A stretch of DNA of 64,000 nt from Ktedonobacter sp. SOSP1-85 (GCF_016587415.1 NZ_BNJI01000001.1:2581501-2645500); one strand, 5' to 3'. Counted from the stretch's first letter, positions 44,609-53,567 are shown. The notes: a model not told the origin generated them from the sequence alone. A program made the numbers and translations.

Positions 44609-45919
44609 CTACTTCTGGCGGCTAGGAAGCTTGATAGGGGCGGGGCCAATGCCACTAATAGGCGCGGTATAGGGCCGGGGTGTGATCAGATGTGGCAGGG
44701 AAGAAGTATGAGCCACCAGCATCGAGATATACTCCAGGCGAATGTTGCCTACAGAGACGATATCGCCGCCTTGGAGCAAGCGAGGCTTGGTCAGGTACTC
44801 ATCGTTGACGCGTGTCCCATTCCGGCTATTGAGATCCTGCACATAGTCGCCATCCGCCTGACGCAAGAATTGAGCATGCCGACGTGAGATCGAAGAGTCA
44901 TTGATCACGATATCGCTCTCGATACCCCGCCCAACCGAGAGAACGGCCCGTTCGAGCATAAAGCTACGACCCACCAGTTCACCATCGCAAATGGTCAGCG
45001 CACCTCCCAGATTTGTCGAGGTCTGAAAAGGAGTTGGCGGCCTTGTTACCTCAGCAGTGTCCTTCCAATCTTCCGTTACGCGACCCGAAAAGAGGACCGA
45101 AGCTCGGTCGGTGAGTGGCCTGGTTGCAGGCAGATCACGACTATTTCCGGTAGGGGTATCCTGACCCAGTTCACTGGTCAGGCGCCATTTGTGGTGCGCA
45201 AGAGGATCACTCTCCTCTAACGAAGCCTCTTGAGACTCAGCCAACGCGAAGATAAAGCGGTGTGAGCCAACTTCAAGCAAGTCATTATGCTCCAGGCGTG
45301 CAAAGCCTTTGACACGCTGGCCGTTGAGCGAGAGGCCATTCATGCTCCCACAATCCGTCACAAAGACCATGCCACGGTCCCACACGATCTCGGCATGGTG
45401 GCGCGAGACCATATCGTCATCCAGCCAAATATCGCAGTTCTCATCACGTCCAATCGTCATGATCGCACGCTTGAAAGCCAGGCGCTGGCCTTGAAAGTTT
45501 CCATTCCGATACTCTAGCCAGGCCCAGGGCGTCTCCTCACCAAAGACCAGCGACACGGGGTTACCTGGTATATAGCGGGGAGGAACATACGATGTGCTAG
45601 TGGAATTCGAGCGTGTAGCAGCGGTCTGCACAGATGTGGATCTAAGGAGAGATTCCGCGACACGCGGTCGCGCTTGCGCCAGAAAGAGGGCGCTGGCCCC
45701 TATAGGTAGCAACCAACCGCAAATAGCGAGATAAGCCAGGACGATCATCGCCTCTAGAAATGAGAGCGAGGCACGTGTGGTATGAAAATAAAGCGCGTAC
45801 CATATAAAGGCAGGAATTACCAGCAGGGCCGCTATTATGCAGGCGAAAGAGACAGCCAGAAGCTGACGCCGCGCCCCACGTTTGCGTATGTAGGCATAGA
45901 GAATATTGCCCACGAGCAT
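44609..45919 (-). CDS. Membrane protein with two FHA domains
   Basis: A protein of at least 436 residues. Hydrophobic helices near the N-terminus (LLAVSFACIIAALLVIPAFI and AMIVLAYLAICGWLLPIGAS) are followed by two cytoplasmic FHA domains: GRDENCDIWLDDDMVSRHH...SMNGLSLNG, and GRGIESDIVINDSSISRRH...RNGTRVN. FHA domains bind phosphothreonine, so it probably assembles a signalling complex at the membrane. The frame stays open and hydrophobic for 29 codons upstream of the ATG (45919) but contains no ATG, GTG or TTG. An ACG at 45988-45986 with GGAGG in front could be the real start, adding a membrane helix. Confidence 0.85.
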   Translation of the reverse strand: MLVGNILYAYIRKRGARRQLLAVSFACIIAALLVIPAFIWYALYFHTTRASLSFLEAMIVLAYLAICGWLLPIGASALFLAQARPRVAESLLRSTSVQTAATRSNSTSTSYVPPRYIPGNPVSLVFGEETPWAWLEYRNGNFQGQRLAFKRAIMTIGRDENCDIWLDDDMVSRHHAEIVWDRGMVFVTDCGSMNGLSLNGQRVKGFARLEHNDLLEVGSHRFIFALAESQEASLEESDPLAHHKWRLTSELGQDTPTGNSRDLPATRPLTDRASVLFSGRVTEDWKDTAEVTRPPTPFQTSTNLGGALTICDGELVGRSFMLERAVLSVGRGIESDIVINDSSISRRHAQFLRQADGDYVQDLNSRNGTRVNDEYLTKPRLLQGGDIVSVGNIRLEYISMLVAHTSSLPHLITPRPYTAPISGIGPAPIKLPSRQK

Positions 45920-46551
45920 ACATAGGCAGCAGGCGACTCCACCGTAGCTACCAAGATAAAACCAGGTTGGGAAACTTGCTGTATTCGTTGTCTGCCTCCC
46001 TCAAGGAGCCATCCACTGCCCGCTTTTATCACAACGAGGCGCATGTCCTCGCTCCAAGCCCCGCTTTGAAAGCGGGGGTACATGACTCCCAGCGTACACA
46101 CATTCTTAGAGGATAGCTTCAGAAAAATGATATCATCTTGTTTCACCACAGACAAAATAGTAGGACTTGTGGGTGAAGTAGGAAATGCTTAAGATGCACA
46201 TACGCCTTTCTACCTCTTCCTTTGCGCATTTTTAGGAGCCATCTCCACTGGGGCGAGCTTGTGAACCGGGATAGATAAGGGAGAGCAGGCTTTTGCGAGA
46301 CACTGCTGGGCAGATGGCCAGCGAAATAAACCTGGAGACGGGTCAAATTGCCGTAATAAACAGAGCCAATTGCCCAAAAGAACTATTGATCATGACTATT
46401 CCTGTCACACATTGTATCATTATGTTACTCCCATAGTTGCGTCCCGTTGGGAACGTGAGACGCAGAAATGATGAGTAACGTGTCTATAAGAAGACACGTC
46501 TGTACATCCTTGCATTGTAACGTAGGCCTGTAGTGTAGGAGGAAAACGTAC
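45920..46551. promoter_or_regulatory. Divergent region upstream of the response regulator
   Basis: 632 bp without a gene. It holds a compact hairpin CCCCGCTTTGAAAGCGGGG (46059-46077) like those at IS200/IS605-type ends, and a hairpin ACGTGTCT/AGACACGT at about 46479-46500 in the likely leader of the response-regulator gene. Confidence 0.4.
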
Positions 46552-47250
46552 GTGAAGATCATGGTAGCGGACGATGACCGCGACATGGTAGATATGCTGA
46601 GCTACTGGCTCAAAGGGCATGGCTACGAGGTCATACGCGCCTTTGATGGCGAGCAGGCAATCAAGCGTTGGCGTGAATCATTACCAGACCTGGTGATTTT
46701 AGATATTCAGATGCCTAAACTTGATGGTTTCGAGGTCTGTCGCCAGATGCGTAACGAAACCAACTCTATGGTACTTATCTTGACCGCTCACGACCGTGAA
46801 GACGACGAAGTCCGTGGCCTGGAACTGGGTGCTGATGACTATTTGCGCAAACCCTTCAGCCCAAGACAGCTCCTGGCACGCATTAAAGCCGTTATGCGCC
46901 GCGCAGGCAATGTACGCGGGGCCGCGGGCACCTCTACAGTTACTGTTGGACCAATTACGCTTGATGCGATGCGGCATGAGGTCACACGCGATGGCGTCAA
47001 AGTTCGCCTTACTCCTACTGAAAGCCGTTTGCTCCATTTGCTTATTACCAATACAGGCCAGGTCTTGACCACAGATATGATCATCGAACGTGTCTGGGGC
47101 TACGATGAAACTGGCGACTCGGGCCTGGTGAAGACCCACATCCGCCACCTGCGCCAGAAAGTAGAGCCCTCTCCTAATAGCCCTCGTTTTATTATGACGG
47201 TCCCAGGAGTAGGCTATACCTTCACTGCCCCTGTGGCTATCGAACCCTAA
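46552..47250 (+). CDS. OmpR-family response regulator (orphan)
   Basis: A 232-residue response regulator. The receiver domain has the acidic cluster DDD (7-9), the phospho-acceptor Asp in LVILDIQMP (about 51), the Thr in LILTAHD, and the Lys in LRKPFSP. The C-terminal winged helix has LTPTESRLLHLL, TTDMIIERVWGY and VKTHIRHLRQKVE. No histidine kinase gene is nearby, so the partner is elsewhere. The GTG start has AGGAGG nine bases upstream. The next two genes downstream have repeated TTAACC motifs in their upstream regions. Confidence 0.95.
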   Translation: MKIMVADDDRDMVDMLSYWLKGHGYEVIRAFDGEQAIKRWRESLPDLVILDIQMPKLDGFEVCRQMRNETNSMVLILTAHDREDDEVRGLELGADDYLRKPFSPRQLLARIKAVMRRAGNVRGAAGTSTVTVGPITLDAMRHEVTRDGVKVRLTPTESRLLHLLITNTGQVLTTDMIIERVWGYDETGDSGLVKTHIRHLRQKVEPSPNSPRFIMTVPGVGYTFTAPVAIEP

Positions 47251-47372
47251 CCCGGCCCCTTAAGCTTTCAATTTGGGCACAAGCGACGACAACGATCAGG
47301 TATCCAGCCATACGCGAGACGGCAATACATGGTTGGATACCCCTCTAGAACACATTCCTCTCGCCCTGCTTC

Positions 47373-47417
47373 TTAACCTGCCTTGGTGAATCTTAACCAC
47401 TCTGTAACACATTAACC
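47373..47417 (+). promoter_or_regulatory. TTAACC direct repeats upstream of the MshEN gene
   Basis: TTAACC at 47373, 47393 and 47412 (20 and 19 bp apart), with a related TGTAAC at 47403. About two-turn spacing is typical of dimeric OmpR-family regulator sites; assignment to the regulator at 46552 is inference. Confidence 0.45.
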
Positions 47418-47532
47418 ATCACACCTTCGTCTTCTTCAATGATACACTTCCCTATATCCATTTGGGCAAATACACAGAAACAGTCAGGGAACTCCATGCC
47501 TCAAGGCAGGGGTATCCAGAGGCGGAGGTCTG

Positions 47533-48540
47533 ATGATTACAAGGCTAACAACAGGGGAGGCAGCCTCCGAGAAGCAGCATCTCAAGCGTGCAAGCATAAA
47601 ATCAGCCCGAGGTAGGCGAACTATGCGGTACCAGGGCGACCCCTGCACCTGCCAACGTTTGCCGCTCACGCATATAGAAGCGCTTCAAGAAACAAGAGAA
47701 GCAGAAGAGCCTCTTCTGGAGAACATTTTACTCCCAACAGAGCTGTTGCAGGAAGTACAACAACACATTCAGGAGTTGTTGGCACAGAGACAGCCCTTCA
47801 GCCTTTTTGTCCTGCATATTGTGCAAGTTGAACGCCGAAGCACCTATGATGCCACCACACATAAGTATGTGTTCAGGCCTCCACGTTGCAGCCATCCGGC
47901 ACCTGGTTTTATGAACCAACTCGAAGACAAGATCAAAGCCGTCCTACGTGGTAGTGATCAACTACGCACACACGGCGAAGGGAGCGCTCTGCTCTTCCTC
48001 CCAGGTGTTGGATCTGGAGGTGCCTACAACATTCTGGAGCGTATTTACGCACAGGTAGACCTGCTGGAGGCGGAGACGATAATTCCTCCCCTACGGCATG
48101 AAACACATATTGTCATCGGGTATGCCTCCTTCCCCGAACAGCAAGAGACCTATGAGGGCTTTCTCCAGCAGTTAGGGCGTTGCGCGCGACGCGTCACCCT
48201 GAAGCCACGTATGCTCTTACCAATCAGCGCCGCACACAGCAGGCATAGTAACCTGTATCATCAGCCGCCAGCATACGAGGCAGCAATGCCATCCTCAGTC
48301 CCGTTTATGCACCTGCCAACCTGCCTGCCCAGGCGTTTGACACGCCTCATCCCCCACAGGGTCGCCTGCACCTTGCGCTGCGTACCGGTAGGCCGTGAAC
48401 AACAGGCGCTAACTGTAGCCCTGGCCGACCCCTCGAATCGCGAGAGTCTCGACTACCTGGCTCAGCTTACGCATATGACAATCTTTCCTGTGGCTTGCAA
48501 GCACGAGGAACTTGACATACTACTAGCCACAAAGTGGTAG
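47533..48540 (+). CDS. Degenerate-GGDEF protein with C-terminal MshEN domain
   Basis: A 335-residue protein. Residues about 80-230 resemble a GGDEF domain (LRGSDQLRTHGEGSALLFLPGV, then VIGYASFPEQQETYEGFL), but the signature loop reads GEGSA, so it is probably inactive. Residues about 265-332 match an MshEN/T2SSE N-terminal domain (RLIPHRVACTLRCVPV, then LTVALADPSNRESLDYLAQLT), a fold known to bind c-di-GMP or ATP-like ligands in secretion ATPases. No ATPase domain is attached. It may be a c-di-GMP or nucleotide sensor. GGAGGT lies just upstream of the ATG. Confidence 0.7.
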   Translation: MITRLTTGEAASEKQHLKRASIKSARGRRTMRYQGDPCTCQRLPLTHIEALQETREAEEPLLENILLPTELLQEVQQHIQELLAQRQPFSLFVLHIVQVERRSTYDATTHKYVFRPPRCSHPAPGFMNQLEDKIKAVLRGSDQLRTHGEGSALLFLPGVGSGGAYNILERIYAQVDLLEAETIIPPLRHETHIVIGYASFPEQQETYEGFLQQLGRCARRVTLKPRMLLPISAAHSRHSNLYHQPPAYEAAMPSSVPFMHLPTCLPRRLTRLIPHRVACTLRCVPVGREQQALTVALADPSNRESLDYLAQLTHMTIFPVACKHEELDILLATKW

Positions 48541-48651
48541 TAGGAGTTACAAAGAAACCGAAAAAGGATATAATCAGAAAAAGGGAGACGAAGAACGTCT
48601 AGCAGGAAGATTTAATATCCGATAGCAAGCCAGTCCAGGGTAACGAATATC

Positions 48652-48699
48652 TAACCATGCTAGCGTTAAAATTAACCAGATCGCAACTTTTCCTTAACA
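48652..48699 (+). promoter_or_regulatory. TAACC-type repeats upstream of the excisionase-like gene
   Basis: CTAACC at 48651, TTAACC at 48672 and TTAACA at 48694, spaced 20-22 bp, resembling the array at 47373. Confidence 0.4.
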
Positions 48700-48827
48700 C
48701 AGTTTTACATCAACATTGGTTACTATAGTATGCAATGAGACAATTTATGTAACGTAATTTATCGTCTCCCGGATTACATCGTTAGTGGCAATTGTACTTA
48801 TTTAACAATTCTTAAGGAGAACCTAAC

Positions 48828-49040
48828 ATGGTAGTTCAGATGATTCAGGATGATACCCTCTTAACCTTCAAGGAAGCAATGGATTACCTGCGCGTGAGCC
48901 GCTCCACCCTCTACCGCTTGATGTGGTCCGGGCAGCTTACTGGACACAAGGTTGGTAGCACCTGGCGTTTCTACCGCGAGGATCTGCGTGCATGCGTGGG
49001 ACGCGAAATTTCCTCCGCTCCATTGGCAAATGCGCAGTAA
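48828..49040 (+). CDS. Excisionase-family HTH DNA-binding protein
   Basis: A 70-residue winged-helix protein of the MerR/excisionase type (LTFKEAMDYLRVSRSTLYRLMWSGQLTGHKVGSTWRF, shown in two parts: helix TFKEAMDYLRVSRSTLYRL and wing GHKVGSTWRFYREDL). Such proteins bind a short DNA site and often serve as architectural or regulatory factors. No integrase is nearby, so a chromosomal regulator is more likely than a phage excisionase. AAGGAGA precedes the ATG. Confidence 0.85.
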   Translation: MVVQMIQDDTLLTFKEAMDYLRVSRSTLYRLMWSGQLTGHKVGSTWRFYREDLRACVGREISSAPLANAQ

Positions 49041-49139
49041 TTGATTTCCCTTGCCCGTCTAAGTTTACTACATTTGCAGTTTTCCAGATTTATCTATATC
49101 GTTTTCATTTTTTAAAAACCTATTGCTGATTCATTGCAA

Positions 49140-49175
49140 AAAAGGTGTAAGCCAGAATCCTGGCTTACACCTTTT
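49140..49175. terminator. Bidirectional terminator palindrome
   Basis: AAAAGGTGTAAGCCAG/CTGGCTTACACCTTTT with loop AATC, followed by further T residues, between convergent genes. Confidence 0.8.
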
Positions 49176-49190
49176 TTTGTCTGTTTACAC

Positions 49191-50135
49191 CTAAACCTGT
49201 TGATAATCTACAATCTTGTATTGGTTGCCGACCTTCTCGACGGTCAAGGTCACCGCGTACTTTAACTTTGAACGCGTGATATCGAAGGTGACCTTGAGAT
49301 TGGAGAGTCCCTGCGCACTCGGCTGTGCTGAAACCTGGTTGGTGCGTGGCGTAAAGGAGAGTACCTGGCCATAGCGAGCATCACGCGCCTTGGCCTCGGC
49401 GATAAATTGCTCGCGCGTGAGACCCTGCAAACGTCCTTTCGGCTCGATATAACTAAAAGCCTCATCGTAGTTACGGCTCTGAATGGCGGTGTAGTAGTTA
49501 TTGATCGTCGTCAGTGAACCCGTGGTTTGCAACACTACAGGAGCCATGACTGATGAAGCTGTCCAGGTACACAAGCCACAACTCACCAGGGCGATCACAC
49601 CAAAAATAGCAAGCGAGAGCCATACCCACTTATTGGCCCTGCGTCGTACAGGAAGACCAGGCGCGGGAAAAGGCGCAAATGGAGCCGCGGGCGCAAACTG
49701 CGGCCCTCCCTGAAATTGCTGGGGACCCTGTGGGCCAGGGTTTCCTCTTGCAGGGACGGGCGGAAAAGTTGACCAGGGCGTCTCTTCAGGCCGTGAAGGC
49801 GGTGTTGGCTCTCGTTCGACAGAGGTTGGCTCCGGCATCTGTGCGTAGAATGAGGGTGGGGGTGGATAAACCAGTCCACTCCGGATATCCTCCTCGGAGA
49901 CCTCCTGTGCGGGCCTGTCTTCATTAGGAGCCGCTGCGACAGAGCCATACTGCTCAGGTATGGTACCGGGCTGCTTGTGCTCTTCCTCCTCAGGTGGCAT
50001 GTCTACAGATGGCGACTGGCTCTCTCCCTGTTGGGGAGGGGTCGCTTGCGAGGCGGTAGGCGCAGGATACTCGTACAATGGCTGAGCCGATTGACCAGGC
50101 CCTGTCTTGGCTTCTTCTTCTGGGGTCTGCTGCAT
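49191..50135 (-). CDS. Proline-rich single-pass membrane protein
   Basis: A 314-residue protein. About 165 N-terminal residues are Pro/Glu/Gln-rich and probably disordered. One membrane helix (WVWLSLAIFGVIALVSCGLC) follows a basic stretch (RRRANKW). The C-terminal 115 residues form an extracytoplasmic domain (INNYYTAIQSRNYDEAFSYI) resembling NTF2-like/DUF4878 domains. The function is unknown. Confidence 0.75.
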   Translation of the reverse strand: MQQTPEEEAKTGPGQSAQPLYEYPAPTASQATPPQQGESQSPSVDMPPEEEEHKQPGTIPEQYGSVAAAPNEDRPAQEVSEEDIRSGLVYPPPPSFYAQMPEPTSVEREPTPPSRPEETPWSTFPPVPARGNPGPQGPQQFQGGPQFAPAAPFAPFPAPGLPVRRRANKWVWLSLAIFGVIALVSCGLCTWTASSVMAPVVLQTTGSLTTINNYYTAIQSRNYDEAFSYIEPKGRLQGLTREQFIAEAKARDARYGQVLSFTPRTNQVSAQPSAQGLSNLKVTFDITRSKLKYAVTLTVEKVGNQYKIVDYQQV

Positions 50136-50191
50136 AATAACTTACTCTTATCCAAATCCAAAAAATGAAAATTAGTCCCTTTACTGCTTAT

Positions 50192-50242
50192 CCGAAAACC
50201 TGAGCGCGGAGCGCTAGTCGCGAGAGCGACGTTGGGTTTCGG
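50192..50242 (+). repeat. REP-like repeat, copy 4
   Basis: CCGAAAACC...GGTTTCGG-type outer arms with AGCGC-GGA-GCGCT and GTCGC-GAGA-GCGAC inner hairpins. It lies between two co-directional minus-strand genes. Confidence 0.65.
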
Positions 50243-50310
50243 AATAAGAGCTTAGCCAGAAACAATTATGACTATACACTAACTATACGCCAGAGAGAAG
50301 GCGAAAGTTC

Positions 50311-51501
50311 TTACTGCTGCTCAAATTGTCTCTCCAGATCGCGACGCACATATATCTCGGCCTCGGCGCGTGATACGCGATGCTCACGTGCATAGCTCAA
50401 TAGGCGCTGCACATAGCAAGAGGCCAGAATCTCGCGTTGCTCTGCTAGACTAAGCATAGGACGTAATTTCAATTTTGTATAGGGGTAAAAATCTTTATCC
50501 TGAAGCGCTGTCGCCAGAAGATGAGCCAGGTCGTCAACTGCTTTACAGGCGGTGGGATCATCGAAGAAACGCGGCTGAGTGCTGGAGACCACAAGCGCCC
50601 CGGCGACTCTGCCACCACGCATGACAGGGGTCGCACATGAACTTGCCTCGTGAGTATCGACTTCAACGAGGAGGCGAGTCGCTTCGTCCCGGCTATCCCA
50701 GCGCATCATGCGTTGCTGCATCACCGCCGACCCGGCAAGCGTCGTACTTCCCAGAAAGACACGGCTATCAGTCGCTGGCGACCAGGGTTCGGTGCCACGG
50801 GCCAGCGCTTCATATAACGAATGAATAGTCCCATCGTCCTCGCAAGGAGGCATAAAAGAGGCATAGATGATGGTGATTCCCTTGTGCTCTGTATCCAACT
50901 GGAGCAGGGCATAATCAAAAATCGTCTGCGCTACCTGCCAGAGACAGTTGGCTGGATCAGCGGTGCTCGCAATCAACTCAAGGACACGGCGATAGATCTC
51001 AACCCGAATCTCAGGGATACTCGCCAGAATGTTCATATCAAGAACGCCTGGAAAGGTTTTGTTAATCGCCTGTATCATTGCCTGTCGATGCTCTGACATC
51101 ACATCAGGAAGATTGCGTAAATGTGAGTGTCGAGGATCAGAGGTACCATTCATCCAGCGGTAGATAGTGTTCTCCGCGACATCCAACTCGCGTGAGATGC
51201 GCCCAATCTCAGCCCGGTTACGATGCAAAATAGCATGCAACGTACTACTAAATGGTGAGAGCCCCTTCTCATTAGCGCTACTGAGCACAGGAATATTATC
51301 GGCGGCGATCTGGCTCCCCTTGCGCGCTTGCGCCGTACTTTTAGTATTCTCAGTACGCGAGAGGGCACTCTTGCGTGGAGGGCTCGCTTGCTTCAGGATG
51401 GCTGTATTCTTGCGTTTTCCTCGCCCACTCCTCAAACTGCCACGCAATACATTCTCTTCCAGTTCGTTGCCTGGCTGTTCGGGATTGCGTCCTTTCTGCA
51501 T
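50311..51501 (-). CDS. HTH/GAF-domain transcriptional regulator
   Basis: A 396-residue protein. A basic, disordered N-terminus leads to a helix-turn-helix at about 90-130 (IGRISRELDVAENTIYRWMNG). A GAF-like sensor domain spans about 170-330 (LLVEVDTHEASSCATPVMRG, GALVVSST), and the tail is helical. It probably senses a ligand and binds DNA. The start at 51501 is preferred: GAGGG precedes it, and a TATAAT at 51562-51557 overlaps the alternative ATG at 51558, which would then lie upstream of the transcript. It is divergent from the methyltransferase gene. Confidence 0.8.
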   Translation of the reverse strand: MQKGRNPEQPGNELEENVLRGSLRSGRGKRKNTAILKQASPPRKSALSRTENTKSTAQARKGSQIAADNIPVLSSANEKGLSPFSSTLHAILHRNRAEIGRISRELDVAENTIYRWMNGTSDPRHSHLRNLPDVMSEHRQAMIQAINKTFPGVLDMNILASIPEIRVEIYRRVLELIASTADPANCLWQVAQTIFDYALLQLDTEHKGITIIYASFMPPCEDDGTIHSLYEALARGTEPWSPATDSRVFLGSTTLAGSAVMQQRMMRWDSRDEATRLLVEVDTHEASSCATPVMRGGRVAGALVVSSTQPRFFDDPTACKAVDDLAHLLATALQDKDFYPYTKLKLRPMLSLAEQREILASCYVQRLLSYAREHRVSRAEAEIYVRRDLERQFEQQ

Positions 51502-52015
51502 ACCAATAGCCCTCTTCCTTAGGGAGCCACATGCTCCATCTCTATTTATCTCACCCATTATAGCATAGAAACGGGACTTTATTGTAGATATTCACATGAA
51601 GAATAGATAAAAAAATGCAGGCAGTTATTTCACAAATGTGAATATTCAGCAGAAAAGAGCAGGGCACATTTCTAGCAGGCATCCTTTTTTCTTCACCAAG
51701 GCCCCACCGCTTATCCTCTTCAATTAACCCAGCTGTACAAGTTATCGCAGGCAAGCACCGCAGGCATGAGGCATCTTGCCCAAAACATAGAGGGTTAGCT
51801 AACAAGAGAGGTGCCATATACGTTCCTATTGCAAACGCATCATTTATATTATCACTTACAAAATACATTTGTTTAAACAAAGATACATTACAATGTATAC
51901 ACTAACTTCATACAATGTTGCACATCTATTGATTTTTCATCCATCGATATGTTAATATTACTGCTGTTAATGCTCGTGCTGAGAATTCTGTATCTGGTTG
52001 GAAGGTTAAGGTTAA
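51502..52015. promoter_or_regulatory. Divergent operator region, GAF regulator and methyltransferase
   Basis: A minus-strand -10 TATAAT lies at 51562-51557. Two short perfect palindromes, TTTGTTTAAACAAA (51868-51881) and TACATTACAATGTA (51884-51897), stand side by side, and ATACAATGT follows at 51910. These look like regulator sites. No gene was seen. Confidence 0.5.
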
Positions 52016-52981
52016 GTGTTAATGGCGGGAAACAATCTCATTCACGTAAATGATTACGGTTTACCTCTCAATGCAATTGAATGGTTGGAGACACACCATC
52101 AAAGCAAGGCCAGCGAACGCATCCATATGATCCAGGAAATCGCCCTCCCACAGGGAGGATTTATTGTTGATGCGGGTTGTGGACCAGGGCTCTGGACACC
52201 AATGCTGGCCAAGGCCGTTGGTCCAGAGGGGCGTATCCTTGGCGTTGACATCTCAGATGAGTCGCTCCACGTTGCGCACCAGCGAAGCATAGGTGCCTGG
52301 TATGAGGACCAGGTTGAATATCGACGGGCCGACCTGGAACAACTTCCCATTGAACTCAATACAGCGGATATCATTTTCAGTGCAAATGTCAGCCAGTACT
52401 TTCCTTCACCAGTGAATACCTTTGCCGCCATGCGACCCTACCTCAAACATGGTGGACGCCTGATTGTGAAGGATATCGACTTCGGCACCATGCGCTTTGG
52501 TGTTCTGAGCCAGGCACTACAAAAACGTGTCTTGCACGCACGACAAAAGTGGGAGGAGAAGCGGGCAGCTCTGGGGTACGCACATGAAGATAGCTGGATC
52601 GGTTCCAAGCTCCAGCACTACCTGCGCAAGGCAGGATATGATGCGGTGGTTGAACACGCCTATCCCATTCGCCGACACTCTCCCCTCACGCCTGAATATC
52701 GTTCCTATCTTCAGGGGATCGCCGAGTGGTTTCTCTGCGAGGGCGCACCTTTTCTCTCCGCTGCCGAAAAAGCACAATGGAGACGCAGCTTCTTCTCAGA
52801 AAAAAACTGCATTTTTGACCATCCCGACTTCTTCTGCGAAGAAGTAGAGTATGTCGTGAGTGGCGTCCGCAATATACAGAAAGAAACGCTATTCGACGAG
52901 CAAGCCAGGACACAAATAGATGCACATTTGCATACATTTGTCTTTGAACCAGGCTCCTTAACACCATCACTCTCACGCTAA
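52016..52981 (+). CDS. SAM-dependent methyltransferase
   Basis: A 321-residue class I methyltransferase. Motif I is VDAGCGPGLWTPML, with GVDISDESLHVA and ADIIFSANVSQYF for the later motifs. The C-terminal part is specific and unrecognised. The start is a GTG at 52016 or the ATG at 52022, after AAGGTTAAGG. The methyl acceptor is unknown; the divergent GAF/HTH regulator may control it. Confidence 0.88.
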   Translation: MLMAGNNLIHVNDYGLPLNAIEWLETHHQSKASERIHMIQEIALPQGGFIVDAGCGPGLWTPMLAKAVGPEGRILGVDISDESLHVAHQRSIGAWYEDQVEYRRADLEQLPIELNTADIIFSANVSQYFPSPVNTFAAMRPYLKHGGRLIVKDIDFGTMRFGVLSQALQKRVLHARQKWEEKRAALGYAHEDSWIGSKLQHYLRKAGYDAVVEHAYPIRRHSPLTPEYRSYLQGIAEWFLCEGAPFLSAAEKAQWRRSFFSEKNCIFDHPDFFCEEVEYVVSGVRNIQKETLFDEQARTQIDAHLHTFVFEPGSLTPSLSR

Positions 52982-53249
52982 AAACTGCCCTCTCCGTGAA
53001 TGGAGGGGTGAAGTAAGTGTCACACAGACAACCTTCGACACTTTATTCTGTCAGTTCATAGCTGAAACCGCCTTATAGCGGCGCATAGCTCTTTCTGATC
53101 AAAGAACTATGCGGGCTACATGTTTCGTGAGTTGCGCCCAGGGATTGTATTTATACATTGTGACGTACATTGTAAGATGTATTGTTTGACAACGTATAAA
53201 TACAATCCTCTTTTTTGGCGCTTTATCGTACCAGCCAGCACATATACAA
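52982..53249. other. Structured gap after the methyltransferase gene
   Basis: Several hairpins in sequence: CCTCTCC/GGAGGGG (about 52986-53006), CCGCC/GCGG (53069-53081), GCATAG...CTATGC (53083-53112), and a 15-bp perfect inverted repeat GGATTGTATTTATAC (53142-53156, 53194-53208) followed by TCTTTTTTGG, which could terminate transcription. No ORF is supported. It may be a small RNA or remnant. Confidence 0.4.
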
Positions 53250-53276
53250 AAAGGAACCCATTTTCAGGGTTCCTTT
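53250..53276. terminator. Bidirectional terminator hairpin
   Basis: AAAGGAACCC/GGGTTCCTTT with a seven-base loop, between the methyltransferase gene and the convergent small gene at 53334. Confidence 0.75.
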
Positions 53277-53333
53277 GTAGAGAGATGAAATTGATATCAC
53301 TTTAGAAAATGTGGCACACCATCACCCGCAAGC

Positions 53334-53567
53334 CTAATGGCAGCTCCCCAGTTTATCGGCAATCATCGCAATGGCAACATCCCCCACCAGTGATTGCAAC
53401 TGGTTGTGGAGCTGTCCCATATTCTCCATCCGCGCAGTAATAAACTCATGTTGTGACATACCGTAAGAAATTTCAGATAATCCGCGTTGTGCTGCCTCAT
53501 ATTCTGCGCTTATCTGCGACAATAAGCGCGCAACCTCACTGCGCTGTTCCTGTGCCTCTAGCATCAT
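53334..53567 (-). CDS. Small helical protein, unknown function
   Basis: A 77-residue protein without a recognised family. It is predicted helical (SEVARLLSQISAEYEAAQRG, then LHNQLQSLVGDVAIAMI) and has an early Glu/Gln-rich segment. GGAGG lies directly before the ATGATG start. It is followed by its own terminator hairpin at 53250. It is probably real, but its role is not known. Confidence 0.6.
   Translation of the reverse strand: MMLEAQEQRSEVARLLSQISAEYEAAQRGLSEISYGMSQHEFITARMENMGQLHNQLQSLVGDVAIAMIADKLGSCH

Noticed and set aside
48828..49040. Prophage or integrative element marked by an excisionase
   Set aside because: No integrase, phage gene or attachment-site repeat was seen. The protein is more likely a chromosomal regulator.
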